Source: Gemella haemolysans (GTDB taxonomy: Bacteria > Bacillota > Bacilli > Staphylococcales > Gemellaceae). From it: DNA of 64,000 bases. Location: positions 1 through 64,000 of the forward strand of contig NZ_KQ959924.1 in NCBI RefSeq assembly GCF_001553035.1, given 5' to 3'. A program made the translations under genes and the position numbers. Shown piece by piece: positions 7,688 to 15,534 of this stretch (position 1 is its first letter; every line of letters begins with the position of its first letter). Below the pieces are notes generated by a model that was given only the letters and a program-made list of their open reading frames with translations, did no database searches and was not told the DNA's origin.

Positions 7688-8566
7688 ATGGAAAGAGAAG
7701 ATATAAAATTTATTACTGGAGAAATCCATTTTTTAGAGCTAGTAGAAAAGAAAAGTTCATCATTAGTTTTTAAAGGACCGAATGAAGAAGAAATTAGCTG
7801 TAATGAATCTGACGTAGAAAGTTTAGATGATTACGAAATTGGAGAAGAATATTCAATGTTCGTATACCCTTCACGTAGTGGGAAATTATTCGCAACACCT
7901 AATATTCCAGAAGTTACGGTTGGAGATTATTCGTTTAGTAAAGTAGTAAAAGTAGAGGAAGATCGAGTAGGTCTTGATATTGGATTTTCTCGTGAAATTC
8001 CGCTTTTAGGTGAAGATTTACCAAAATTAAGAAGTGTTTGGCCTAAAGAAGGTGATGAACTATTTATTACTTTACGTCGTGATTTTAGTGGACAATTATT
8101 TGCACGTTTAGCAACAGAAACAATAGTAGCATCGCTTTATTCGAAAGCAACTAGAAATATGAAAAATAAAGATATAGAAGCTTATCCATATCGTTTAATG
8201 CGAGTTGGGACATTCCTATTAACAAAAGACGGTTATAAAGTGTTTGTACATGAAAGTGAACGTGAAAAAGAACCACGTTTAGGAGAAAAAGTTACTCTGC
8301 GTGTTATTGGTGTTAAAGATAACGGAGAAATTAATGGTTCATTCTTACCTCGAGCTCATGAAAGAATGGATGCTGATGGTCAAGCTATCATGGATTACAT
8401 TGAAAATAACGGGTATTGTGAGTTTACAGATAAATCAGATCCAGAAGAAATTAAAGCAGTGTTTGGAATGAGTAAGGGAAGTTTCAAACGTGCCGTAGGA
8501 AGACTGTTCAAGAATAAATTAATTATGATTGAAGAAGACGGGTTATATAAACGTAAAGGAAGATAA
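7688..8566 (+). CDS. cvfB: S1-like RNA-binding virulence regulator CvfB
   Basis: About 292 aa, matching the CvfB/YitL family: tandem S1-like OB domains (e.g. FVYPSRSGKLFATP and FITLRRDFSGQLFARL) and a C-terminal winged-helix domain (MSKGSFKRAVGRLFKNKLI) that binds RNA. In Staphylococcus aureus the protein influences virulence gene expression. I start at the ATG at 7688, which has AGAGGT five nt upstream. An in-frame ATG at 7628 sits directly on the spx terminator and has no ribosome site. The stop is followed after 4 nt by the cupin gene, probably cotranscribed. Confidence 0.9.
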   Translation: MEREDIKFITGEIHFLELVEKKSSSLVFKGPNEEEISCNESDVESLDDYEIGEEYSMFVYPSRSGKLFATPNIPEVTVGDYSFSKVVKVEEDRVGLDIGFSREIPLLGEDLPKLRSVWPKEGDELFITLRRDFSGQLFARLATETIVASLYSKATRNMKNKDIEAYPYRLMRVGTFLLTKDGYKVFVHESEREKEPRLGEKVTLRVIGVKDNGEINGSFLPRAHERMDADGQAIMDYIENNGYCEFTDKSDPEEIKAVFGMSKGSFKRAVGRLFKNKLIMIEEDGLYKRKGR

Positions 8567-8570
8567 GATT

Positions 8571-8852
8571 ATGAAAAAAGTAAAATTAGATAAAAATGCA
8601 CTATTAGGTGGTATTATATTAGAAAATGATAAATATCAAGTGGTACATATGAATCTAAAAGTAGGGAATCAAACAGACTCATATAGCAATGATAAAAATA
8701 TTTTATTATTGAATATTAGCGGAAAGATTACAGTTTCTTTTGAAGAAGAGGTTGAGACTGTAAATGAATTTGAACTATTAGAAATTCCAGCAGGGGTAGA
8801 GCATGTAATAACTTGCTTACAAGATGCACAGATTTTTGTAGTAAAACTATAA
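8571..8852 (+). CDS. Small cupin-fold protein
   Basis: 93 aa, mostly beta-strand. The sequence ILLLNISGKITVSFEEE ... FELLEIPAGVEHVI matches the second half of a cupin barrel (G-x5-PxG-x2-H). The first-motif histidines are not evident, so metal binding and catalysis are doubtful. The start ATG at 8571 follows AGGAAG. It lies 4 nt after cvfB. Function is unknown; a small-ligand sensor or isomerase-like role is possible. Confidence 0.65.
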   Translation: MKKVKLDKNALLGGIILENDKYQVVHMNLKVGNQTDSYSNDKNILLLNISGKITVSFEEEVETVNEFELLEIPAGVEHVITCLQDAQIFVVKL

Positions 8853-8861
8853 CTTACATAA

Positions 8862-8894
8862 GGTGGCTTAAATGGAATATCTTTTTAGGCCACC
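8862..8894 (+). terminator. Hairpin after the cupin gene
   Basis: 11-base stem (8862-8872 / 8884-8894, one G-U) with a weak A/T tail. It probably terminates cvfB-cupin transcripts inefficiently. Confidence 0.6.
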
Positions 8895-8922
8895 ATTATT
8901 AATTTTAAAGTAGAGGAATACG

Positions 8923-9843
8923 ATGGAAGTACAATTTTTAGGAACAGGAGCTGGGCTTCCTGCAAAATTTAGAAATACACAGAGTTTTGTGTTTAACTTT
9001 ATGCAAGAACTAAAAGAGTGTTGGATGTTTGACTGTGGAGAGGCGACTCAACATCAGATTTTAAAAACAAACATTAAGCCAACCAAAATAACTAAAATTT
9101 TTATTAGCCATCTTCATGCTGATCATGTATTAGGGTTAATTGGTTTTTTATCTTCTAGAAGTTTTCTTTTAGATACGAATGCTTCAAAGGTTACTATTTA
9201 TGGGCCAGTAGGGATTAAAGATTTTATAGAAAAGAACATGATGTTCACACATTGTTCACTTTCTTATAGCGTGGAATATATTGAAATTTCTAGTGAACAG
9301 TGTATAATAGATAATAAAACTGTTACTGTTTTTAGCTATCCATTAGCCCATAATGTTGAATGTTTTGGGTATAAAATTATATTTAAAAAACAAAAAGGGA
9401 GCTTAGATGTAGATAAGTTAAGAGAATTAGGAATTATGCCAGGGCCTTTTTATAGAGAAATAAAGGAATCAGATACTTTCGAATTTAATGGTAAGGTGTA
9501 TAATTCAAGTGAATTTTTATCTGAAGATAAACCTGGAAAAGAAATCTCGATTATACCAGATACAAGATACTTTGAAGGATTGGATGAATTTGTTAAAAAT
9601 AGTAATATTATTATTACAGAGTGCACCTACTTATTAAAAGAAGATGCACATCACGCGAGAAAAAATTATCATTTGAGCATACTAGATGTTGAGAAGATGA
9701 TAGAAAATAGTAAGGTTGAAAATTTATTTTTAACACATATTAGTGCAAGATACGATAGAAATATTGAAAAAGATGCTGTAGAGTCGCTATGCGATAAATG
9801 TAGTGTGAAGATTGCACATGATCTAGAAGAATATACTTTGTAA
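8923..9843 (+). CDS. rnz: Ribonuclease Z
   Basis: 306-aa metallo-beta-lactamase endoribonuclease that cuts tRNA precursors after the discriminator base. The N-terminal FLGTGAGLP, the zinc motif SHLHADH (HxHxDH), a later His in LAHNVECFGYK, an Asp in IPDTRYF and a final His in FLTHISARY are all present. Having rnz fits the CCA-less tRNA-Leu in this window, whose 3' end needs trimming before CCA addition. It heads a run of four same-strand genes. Confidence 0.95.
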   Translation: MEVQFLGTGAGLPAKFRNTQSFVFNFMQELKECWMFDCGEATQHQILKTNIKPTKITKIFISHLHADHVLGLIGFLSSRSFLLDTNASKVTIYGPVGIKDFIEKNMMFTHCSLSYSVEYIEISSEQCIIDNKTVTVFSYPLAHNVECFGYKIIFKKQKGSLDVDKLRELGIMPGPFYREIKESDTFEFNGKVYNSSEFLSEDKPGKEISIIPDTRYFEGLDEFVKNSNIIITECTYLLKEDAHHARKNYHLSILDVEKMIENSKVENLFLTHISARYDRNIEKDAVESLCDKCSVKIAHDLEEYTL

Positions 9844-9859
9844 AGAGATGGAGGAAATT

Positions 9860-10417
9860 ATGAAAATAGATTTAGAAGAAAAAACTATTGAAGTAGAGAA
9901 AATATTCGAAGGTAAAGTTCTTGATTTAGAAGTACATACTGTTACTTTGCCAAACGGAGAAACTTCAACACGTGAACTGATAAATCATAGAGGGGCAGTG
10001 GCAATATTAGCCTTAACAAAAGACGATGAGGTTATTCTGGTTGAGCAGTATAGAAAAGCTATCGAAGCTGTAACTTTAGAAATTCCTGCAGGTAAATTAG
10101 AGCCTGGAGAAGATAATAAGAAATTAGCCGCTATTCGTGAATTACAAGAAGAAACAGGATATGTGGTTGAAGAAGAGAAACTAGAAATGCTATGTGACGT
10201 GCATGTAGCTCTTGGTTATAGTTCAGAATTGATCACTATATATTATGTTGATAATTTAGAGTATGCTGGAGAACAGAATCCAGATGATGATGAATTCATT
10301 AATTTACGAAAATACAAAATTGAAGAAGCATTCAAACTTTTAGATGATAATGTTATAACTGATAGTAAGACTATGCTTGCATTATCTTACTTAAAAAATA
10401 GGAAAGGTGCAAAATAA
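9860..10417 (+). CDS. nudF: ADP-ribose pyrophosphatase (Nudix)
   Basis: 185-aa Nudix hydrolase cleaving ADP-ribose-type substrates to AMP and a sugar phosphate. The Nudix box GKLEPGE ... RELQEETGY is clear, with the downstream proline-glycine helix typical of ADPRases. The spacing between the GE and REL parts is eight residues, not the canonical seven. I start at 9860 because GGAGG lies five nt upstream; that same GGAGG would be coding if the ATG at 9848 were used. It is cotranscribed with rnz and fur, as in some Bacillales. Confidence 0.88.
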   Translation: MKIDLEEKTIEVEKIFEGKVLDLEVHTVTLPNGETSTRELINHRGAVAILALTKDDEVILVEQYRKAIEAVTLEIPAGKLEPGEDNKKLAAIRELQEETGYVVEEEKLEMLCDVHVALGYSSELITIYYVDNLEYAGEQNPDDDEFINLRKYKIEEAFKLLDDNVITDSKTMLALSYLKNRKGAK

Positions 10418-10420
10418 TAT

Positions 10421-10867
10421 ATGACTATTTATGATGAGATAATTAAAATAATTCAACAATCACCATATAAACTAACACCTCAAAGGGAAAAAATTGTTGA
10501 GATTTTAGTAGAAAATGATGAACAGCACCTTAGTGCTGAAGAATTATACTTTATTTTAAAAGAGAAAACACCAGATATCGGTATTGCTACAGTTTATAGA
10601 ACTTTAGATATTTTCTATGAATTAAAAATCTTAGAGAAAATTTCTTTCAGTAATGGTGTTTCTAAATATCATTTAAGACAATCTGTTGATGATGAACTAC
10701 ACCATCATTTAATTTGTACTAACTGTAATAATATAGAGAAAGTATCAAATCCTATATTTAACAAACTTATTGAATATATGAAGAAAGAATATTCATTTGA
10801 AGTTCAGGACAACTCTCTATCATTTTATGGTACTTGCGCTAAGTGTAAGGATAAAGGTGGAAATTAA
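10421..10867 (+). CDS. Fur-family metal/peroxide regulator
   Basis: 148 aa. The N-terminal winged helix (KLTPQREKIVEIL; GIATVYRTLDIFYELKIL) is followed by the dimerisation/metal domain with HHHLICTNC and a terminal CAKC, forming a CxxC...CxxC structural zinc site. The histidine-rich HHH segment fits Fur more than PerR or Zur, but these cannot be separated with certainty from sequence alone. If it is Fur, the site upstream of efeO at 37188 is a target. The stop overlaps the next gene by one base (TAATG). Confidence 0.85.
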   Translation: MTIYDEIIKIIQQSPYKLTPQREKIVEILVENDEQHLSAEELYFILKEKTPDIGIATVYRTLDIFYELKILEKISFSNGVSKYHLRQSVDDELHHHLICTNCNNIEKVSNPIFNKLIEYMKKEYSFEVQDNSLSFYGTCAKCKDKGGN

Positions 10868-11325
10868 TGCATTTTGACAAATTAGAGAAGATATTATTAC
10901 TTATCTCTAGTGTAGTTTATGTAGTATACATCGGGTTTGTTGGAGGTATGATCAATCTGTTTCGAGAGTATGTAGGAAATGAGTATTTAAGAACTAAAAT
11001 TGTTGATCAGATTCGTGAACAAACGCGCCTTACTCAAGATAGTGCTAATGTCTCTACAAAAGATATGCATTTTATCTTTCAAATTATGGGACAACTTGCA
11101 TGGTTATACTTTGCACTTTTAGTAGTTTTATTTTTACTATTGCTTTTTGTGATTTTTAAAAAGGGAATAAATCACAATATAGTGGCATTTCTTTTTTTAG
11201 TGTACAGTATATTACTATTAATCTTTAGTTTAGGTATATTATTTATTAGTTGTATAATATACTCCTTCTTAGGGTTAAGAATAATATTAATACGAAATTC
11301 AGAAAAATATAAGCGTGAAGCATAA
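10867..11325 (+). CDS. DUF4064-like membrane protein
   Basis: 152 aa. Hydrophobic segments at residues ~10-30, 75-98 and 102-142 (four helices), with a polar extracytoplasmic loop at ~33-70 and a basic C-terminus. The pattern resembles the small four-helix DUF4064 family of Firmicutes. It is translationally coupled to the Fur-family gene (TAATG overlap) and ends the rnz operon. Function is unknown. Confidence 0.6.
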   Translation: MHFDKLEKILLLISSVVYVVYIGFVGGMINLFREYVGNEYLRTKIVDQIREQTRLTQDSANVSTKDMHFIFQIMGQLAWLYFALLVVLFLLLLFVIFKKGINHNIVAFLFLVYSILLLIFSLGILFISCIIYSFLGLRIILIRNSEKYKREA

Positions 11326-11358
11326 TTTCCGAGGAATTCAGTTTCTTCGGATTTTTTT
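11326..11358 (+). terminator. Terminator of the rnz-fur operon
   Basis: TCCGAGGAA (11328-11336) pairs with TTCTTCGGA (11343-11351, one G-U), followed by seven T residues. Confidence 0.88.
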
Positions 11359-11396
11359 ATTAGTTTCACTAATTTATAACAAAATAATAAGCATCA

Positions 11397-11405
11397 TGTT
11401 ATAAT
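11397..11405 (+). promoter_or_regulatory. Extended -10 promoter of ylmE
   Basis: TGT-TATAAT at 11397-11405 with no good -35 hexamer. An AGGAGAG ribosome site follows before the ATG at 11446. Confidence 0.55.
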
Positions 11406-11445
11406 AAAATTAGAAAGAGTTTAAAGAAAATAAGTAGGAGAGAAA

Positions 11446-12123
11446 ATGAACGTTAGAGAAAATTTTGAGACAATAACAAGAGAAATAGTGGAAACTTGTA
11501 AACAAGTAGGAAGAAATGCTGATGAAGTGAAGTTAATAGCGGTAACTAAATATGTTACTGATACTAGAGTTGAAGAGGCGATAGAAGCTGGAATTATTGA
11601 TTTTGCTGAAAATCGTCCACAAAATTATGTTGAAAGAAAGGGTAAATATTCTGATAAGACTTGGCATCTAATCGGAAGTTTACAAACACGAAAAGTACGT
11701 GATGTAATTAATGAGGTTGATTATTTCCACGCATTAGATAGAGATAGCTTAGTTAAAGAAATCGAAAAACGTGCAGAAAAAGAAATTAAATGTTTTGTAC
11801 AGGTGAATGTTTCTGGAGAGGAGAGTAAACATGGTTTAACTTCAGAAGAAGCCATTGACTTTATTAAATCATTGGAACAATATTCAAAAATAAAAGTTGT
11901 TGGACTTATGACTATGGCACCTTTTGTTGAAGATGAAGAAATACTACGTAATTGCTTTAGAAGATTAAGACAGTTACGTGATGAAGTAAAAGGGTTGAAT
12001 TTACCATATGCATCATGTGAGTTTTTATCTATGGGCATGAGTAACGACTATAAAATTGCAATTGAAGAAGGTGCGACTCATATAAGAGTTGGTACTGCAT
12101 TGGTAGGTTGTGAGTTAAAATAA
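11446..12123 (+). CDS. ylmE: PLP homeostasis protein, YggS/YlmE family
   Basis: 225-aa single-domain TIM-barrel PLP-binding protein related to the alanine racemase N-terminal domain. It has the PLP lysine segment VKLIAVTKYV (~K35), FAENRPQNYVERK, the WHLIGSLQTRK block and the C-terminal phosphate loop LSMGMSNDYKIAI ... HIRVGTALVG. It buffers PLP rather than catalysing a reaction. In many Gram-positives it neighbours ftsZ and sepF; here it is separated from cell-division genes and followed by a YgjP-type protein. Confidence 0.93.
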   Translation: MNVRENFETITREIVETCKQVGRNADEVKLIAVTKYVTDTRVEEAIEAGIIDFAENRPQNYVERKGKYSDKTWHLIGSLQTRKVRDVINEVDYFHALDRDSLVKEIEKRAEKEIKCFVQVNVSGEESKHGLTSEEAIDFIKSLEQYSKIKVVGLMTMAPFVEDEEILRNCFRRLRQLRDEVKGLNLPYASCEFLSMGMSNDYKIAIEEGATHIRVGTALVGCELK

Positions 12124-12145
12124 TAAAATATAGAGGAGGGGTAGC

Positions 12146-12844
12146 ATGCAAAGAGTAATAACTGTAGATGATTTAATCGTCACTGTTAAATACAGAAGAA
12201 AAATGAAAAACATCTATTTAAAAGTTGAAAAAAATGCTGATATAGTAGTGAGTGCCCCTCCAAGAACACCTAACTATATCATAAAAGAACTTGTTCAAGA
12301 AAATATAGATGAGATAAAACTTAGAAGAACAAATATCTTGAAGAATGGTCATACTGTTAAAAACTATGTAACAGGTGAAAAACATTATGTTTTCGGGAAA
12401 GAATTAACTTTAGAAGTTAGATTGGGAGATAAAAATAAGGTAACTCTTTCTAATGATAAGTTAATTCTAAGTGTTAAAGATAAATACCAAGATAGAGAAC
12501 AAATAGTAATGAGGGAACTTAGAAAGATTGTTTATAATAAATGCTTGAAGTTTCTTAGTAAGTATGAAAAGATTATGAATGTTCATGCTGAACAACTTAG
12601 AATTAAAAAGATGAAAACACGTTGGGGAACATGTAATATCGAAGCGAAAAGAATCTGGATAAACTACGAACTTGTAAAATATCCAATAGAGTGTTTGGAA
12701 CATACTATTGTTCACGAACTTACTCACTTGTTAGAAACAAATCACACACCGAGATTTTATACATTGTTAGGAAAATACTATCCTAATTACAGAGAAAATG
12801 ATAAATTGATAAAAGAATTTAGTAAACAACTAATTGGTAGATAA
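12146..12844 (+). CDS. YgjP/DUF45-type metallopeptidase-like protein
   Basis: 232 aa. The C-terminal half has the zinc motif HELTH followed by a third ligand (LLETNHTPRF), preceded by the conserved KKMKTRWGTCN and the segment KRIWINYELVKYPIECLEH. The overall pattern is that of the YgjP/M48-like DUF45 family. The N-terminal ~90 residues form the beta-rich lead domain of this family. A GAGGAGGGG ribosome site lies 22 nt after ylmE, so the two are probably an operon. The in vivo substrate is unknown. Confidence 0.82.
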   Translation: MQRVITVDDLIVTVKYRRKMKNIYLKVEKNADIVVSAPPRTPNYIIKELVQENIDEIKLRRTNILKNGHTVKNYVTGEKHYVFGKELTLEVRLGDKNKVTLSNDKLILSVKDKYQDREQIVMRELRKIVYNKCLKFLSKYEKIMNVHAEQLRIKKMKTRWGTCNIEAKRIWINYELVKYPIECLEHTIVHELTHLLETNHTPRFYTLLGKYYPNYRENDKLIKEFSKQLIGR

Positions 12845-12890
12845 AAAGTATAGAAGTATTACAATTTTTTTGAAATTTATTATTAAATGA

Positions 12891-12930
12891 GAGTGGGTTA
12901 AATAATTTTTTGAAACTATTTAACTTACTC
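12891..12930. repeat. Long inverted repeat before tig
   Basis: 14-base arms (12891-12904 / 12917-12930, two G-U pairs) with a T-rich loop and no T-run after either arm. It may act as an mRNA 3'-end stabiliser or a weak terminator for the ylmE operon. Confidence 0.5.
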
Positions 12931-12959
12931 TTAAAAACAATAATTTGAATATGTAACGA

Positions 12960-12988
12960 TTGACTTTTTACGCTATTTACTATATAAT
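12960..12988 (+). promoter_or_regulatory. Promoter of tig
   Basis: TTGACT (12960-12965), 17-nt spacer, TATAAT (12983-12988). The leader is about 67 nt, with TTTGGAGG before the ATG. Confidence 0.8.
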
Positions 12989-13061
12989 TAATCAAGAGTT
13001 TTTAGTATTTTTATACTAACATTTTTGATGATACTTAAAAGTATTTTTGGAGGAAAAATAA

Positions 13062-14330
13062 ATGTCACAAATTTTAAATAAAGAAGATGGAAAAGTAGTT
13101 ATCGCTTTTTCAGCAACAAAAGAAGAATTTGCGAAAGGATTAGACCAAGCATTCAAACGTGCAGTTAAACGTGTTAATGCACCTGGATTCAGAAAAGGTA
13201 AATTACCAAGAGCCGTATTCAACAAAATGTACGGTGAAGAAGCATTATTCCAAGATGCAGTAGATTTTGTATTACCAGCAGCTTATACAAAAGCTATCGA
13301 TGAATTAGAAGTTTCACCATTAGCTATGCCTGATATCGATGTTAAAGAAATCAGCAAAGAAGAAGGTGTTAAATTCGAAGCAGTTGTTACTGTTAAACCA
13401 AACGTTGAATTAGGTGAATACAAAAACCTTGGATTAGAAAAAGAATCAGTAGAAGTTACAGATGCTGATGTAGAAGAAAGATTAGATAGCTTATTAAGCC
13501 GTCAAGCTGAATGGCAAATCAAAGAAGGAGAATCTAAAAAAGGTGATATCGTAGTTATCGACTTTAAAGGATTCATCGGAGACGAAGCTTTTGAAGGTGG
13601 AGAAGCTAAAGGTTACGAATTAGAATTAGGTTCAGGTTCATTCATCCCTGGATTCGAAGAACAATTAGAAGGAAAAGTTGCACCAGTTGACACAGAAGTT
13701 AACGTAACATTCCCAGAAAACTACCAAGTAGCTGACCTTGCAGGTAAAGCAGCTAAATTCGAAGTTACAGTTCACGATGTAAAAGAAAAAGTTTTACCAG
13801 AATTAACTGACGAATTCGTTAAAGAATTTTCTAAAGAAGCAGCTTCAACTGTAGCTGAATACAAAGAAAAATTAAAAGAAGAAATCAAATTAGAAAAAGA
13901 AAACTTAGCAGAAAAATCTTACTCTGATAAAGTAATTTCTACAGCTGTAGAAAACGCAAAAGTTTCTGTACCAGAAAAATTAGTAGAACAAGAAGTTAAC
14001 TCTATGTTCGAACAATTCACTGGAAACTTATCTCGTCAAGGATTATCATTCGACTTATATGAGCAATTCACTGGAAAAGGTGAAGCTGATCTTAAAGCAG
14101 AAATGAAATCAGACGCTGAAAACAAAATCAAAACTTCATTCGTACTAGGTGAAATCGCTGAAGTAGAAAAAGTTGAAGTAACAGAAGCTGACATCGATGC
14201 AGAAGTTAAAGAACTTGCTACTATGTACAACATGACTGAAGAAGGAATCAAACAACGTATTAGTGTTGAAGACTTACGTGGTGAGTTAGTAATCCAAAAA
14301 ACTGTTGATTTCTTAAAAGCTAACAACTAA
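13062..14330 (+). CDS. tig: Trigger factor
   Basis: 422-aa ribosome-associated chaperone and peptidyl-prolyl isomerase. It has the N-terminal ribosome-docking domain with the signature VNAPGFRKGKLPR (residues ~38-50), a central FKBP-type domain beginning GDIVVIDFKGFIGDEAF and including GSGSFIPGFEEQLEG, and a helical C-terminal substrate-binding domain from about residue 245. Codon use is strongly biased (GAA, AAA, TTA), as expected for a highly expressed gene. It is monocistronic, with its own promoter and terminator. Confidence 0.98.
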   Translation: MSQILNKEDGKVVIAFSATKEEFAKGLDQAFKRAVKRVNAPGFRKGKLPRAVFNKMYGEEALFQDAVDFVLPAAYTKAIDELEVSPLAMPDIDVKEISKEEGVKFEAVVTVKPNVELGEYKNLGLEKESVEVTDADVEERLDSLLSRQAEWQIKEGESKKGDIVVIDFKGFIGDEAFEGGEAKGYELELGSGSFIPGFEEQLEGKVAPVDTEVNVTFPENYQVADLAGKAAKFEVTVHDVKEKVLPELTDEFVKEFSKEAASTVAEYKEKLKEEIKLEKENLAEKSYSDKVISTAVENAKVSVPEKLVEQEVNSMFEQFTGNLSRQGLSFDLYEQFTGKGEADLKAEMKSDAENKIKTSFVLGEIAEVEKVEVTEADIDAEVKELATMYNMTEEGIKQRISVEDLRGELVIQKTVDFLKANN

Positions 14331-14350
14331 TTTTAGCAAATCATCCTTAA

Positions 14351-14385
14351 GCATATAGAGTGACTAACATTCTATATGCTTTTTT
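14351..14385 (+). terminator. Terminator of tig
   Basis: GCATATAGA (14351-14359) pairs with TCTATATGC (14371-14379), then six T residues. Confidence 0.92.
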
Positions 14386-14409
14386 ATGATAATAAGGTGG
14401 TGACATTAG

Positions 14410-15030
14410 TTGAACGAATATATTAAAAGCCTAGAACAAGAATTTTCTCTAATAAAGAGCGGATTTAAGGAAGAAGAGAAGAGAGCCTTGGCTGATTATA
14501 AAAATAACGATAGAGCTTACATTAAGAAGTTGGCTTTCTTATCATACGAATCAAAAGTATACCAAGTTAGAATGTACGGTGTGTTTCTTTTCGGATATTT
14601 ATCAAATGATAGCGAGATTCTAACTTTTATGAGGGATGAAGTATCTAAAGATGATAATTGGAGAGTGCAAGAGGTACTTGCGAAAGCATTCGATGAATAT
14701 TGTAAAAATAAAGGTTATGAAAATTCAATCTCTGTAATTGATGAGTGGCTAAGGTCTGATAATCCTAATACGAGAAGAGCTGTTACAGAAGGATTAAGGA
14801 TATGGACTAGTAGACCATATTTCAAAGAAAATCCGCAAGAAGCAATAAAAAGAATAGCCCCATTAAAAGAAGATACTAGTGAATATGTAAGAAAATCAGT
14901 AGGAAATGCATTAAGGGATATAAGTAGAAAATTCCCAGAGTTAATAAAAGAAGAATTAAAAACTTGGAAATTAGAAACTAAGGAAATCAAACAAGTATAC
15001 AAACTAGCAAGTAGGTTTGTTGTGGTGTAA
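14410..15030 (+). CDS. HEAT-like repeat protein of the AlkC/AlkD DNA-alkylation-repair family
   Basis: 206 aa, all alpha-helical. The sequence DDNWRVQEVLAKAF ... IDEWLRSDNPNTRRAVTEG ... DTSEYVRKSVGNALRDISRK follows the repeat pattern of AlkC-like DNA glycosylase relatives, including the N-x-N-x-RR and EYVRKSV signatures. It is short compared with full AlkC proteins, so repair activity is inferred only from family resemblance. Translation begins at TTG (14410) after AAGGTGG. No neighbour suggests a partner; the downstream 850 bp hold the toxin-antitoxin module. Confidence 0.7.
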   Translation: MNEYIKSLEQEFSLIKSGFKEEEKRALADYKNNDRAYIKKLAFLSYESKVYQVRMYGVFLFGYLSNDSEILTFMRDEVSKDDNWRVQEVLAKAFDEYCKNKGYENSISVIDEWLRSDNPNTRRAVTEGLRIWTSRPYFKENPQEAIKRIAPLKEDTSEYVRKSVGNALRDISRKFPELIKEELKTWKLETKEIKQVYKLASRFVVV

Positions 15031-15060
15031 GTATGATAAGATAAAGTAGTAAAAGGGTAC

Positions 15061-15083
15061 TGTACTCAAAAAGTTAGACAAAA
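15061..15083 (+). mobile_element. Possible solo end of an IS3/IS150-group element
   Basis: TGTACTCAAAAAGTTAGACA followed by AAA resembles the terminal inverted repeat of IS150-group elements of Gram-positives. No transposase frame and no matching opposite end were found nearby, so at most this is a relic. Confidence 0.3.
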
Positions 15084-15145
15084 TTTTGTTCTTAGTCAAA
15101 TTTGGTTAATTATAAAAGGTTAATTTCCAGATAAAAACTAGTTTT

Positions 15146-15187
15146 AAAGTAAATTTCAGTATGTTTACTTTAACTGAAATTTACTTT
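15146..15187. repeat. Perfect 14-bp inverted repeat
   Basis: AAAGTAAATTTCAG (15146-15159) and CTGAAATTTACTTT (15174-15187) around a 14-nt loop, with no T-run. It lies about 45 nt upstream of the antitoxin RNA promoter. Its role is unknown. Confidence 0.6.
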
Positions 15188-15232
15188 GGGAATTAATGTA
15201 ATAATTTTACTATATCCTATCCTTCAAATTAA

Positions 15233-15262
15233 TTGACAAGGAGAAAATGAATGTGTTAGAAT
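15233..15262 (+). promoter_or_regulatory. Promoter of the antitoxin RNA
   Basis: TTGACA (15233-15238), 18-nt spacer ending in TGT (extended -10), TAGAAT (15257-15262). It predicts a start near 15269 and drives a short RNA that ends at the hairpin 40 nt further on. Confidence 0.7.
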
Positions 15263-15268
15263 GTACTT

Positions 15269-15340
15269 AAGTGAATTGGATGAATATATTCACATATAAA
15301 CACGAAAAGCAACTGAAATGCGGATTCAGTTGCTTTTTTA
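15269..15340 (+). ncRNA. Antisense antitoxin RNA (RNA II type) of an Fst-like module
   Basis: Predicted ~70-nt RNA between its own promoter and a strong terminator, with no ORF. Two blocks, TTGGATGAATATAT (15276-15289) and ATATAAACAC (15294-15303), recur as 15508-15521 and 15527-15536 over the toxin start codon. Because the toxin is read from the other strand, this RNA is complementary to the toxin ribosome-binding and start region. Size and geometry match RNA II of the par locus of plasmid pAD1 (known); expression here is inferred. Confidence 0.7.
15305..15340. terminator. Shared bidirectional terminator of toxin and antitoxin RNAs
   Basis: 13-base perfect stem (15305-15317 / 15325-15337) with a 7-nt loop. 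T-runs follow on both strands, so it can end the convergent antitoxin (+) and toxin (-) transcripts, as in par-type loci. Confidence 0.85.
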
Positions 15341-15420
15341 TATGTACTATCACACTCATTTTAGTAAGCTAATATATATTCATACATGAAGTGACACATG
15401 TACGTCGTGCCTAAATACGA

Positions 15421-15528
15421 CTACTTCTTCTTGTTGTTTTTATCATTTAGGAAATAAAAATATTCTATAAATAGGAGAATAACACCTACTAATAGCCCAA
15501 CAAGGATTTGGATGAATATATCAACCAT
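15421..15528 (-). CDS. Fst-like type I toxin peptide
   Basis: 35-residue ORF. It has a short polar N-terminus (MVDIF), one hydrophobic helix (residues ~4-27, including ILVGLLVGVILLF) and a charged tail NDKNNKKK. This is the architecture of Fst/Ldr-family membrane toxins, though the usual Pro in the helix is Gly here. The start ATG (15528) has GGGAGGT seven nt upstream. The message would run about 250 nt to the shared terminator, leaving a long 3' untranslated region (15304-15420). In known systems such peptides disturb the membrane when antisense control is lost. Identification rests on architecture plus the antisense RNA, not on a database match. Confidence 0.72.
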   Translation of the reverse strand: MVDIFIQILVGLLVGVILLFIEYFYFLNDKNNKKK

Positions 15529-15534
15529 ATAAAC

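Noticed and set aside
12891-12930. Strong terminator for the ylmE operon
   Set aside because: The stem is long, but neither side has a T-run, so it is listed only as an inverted repeat.
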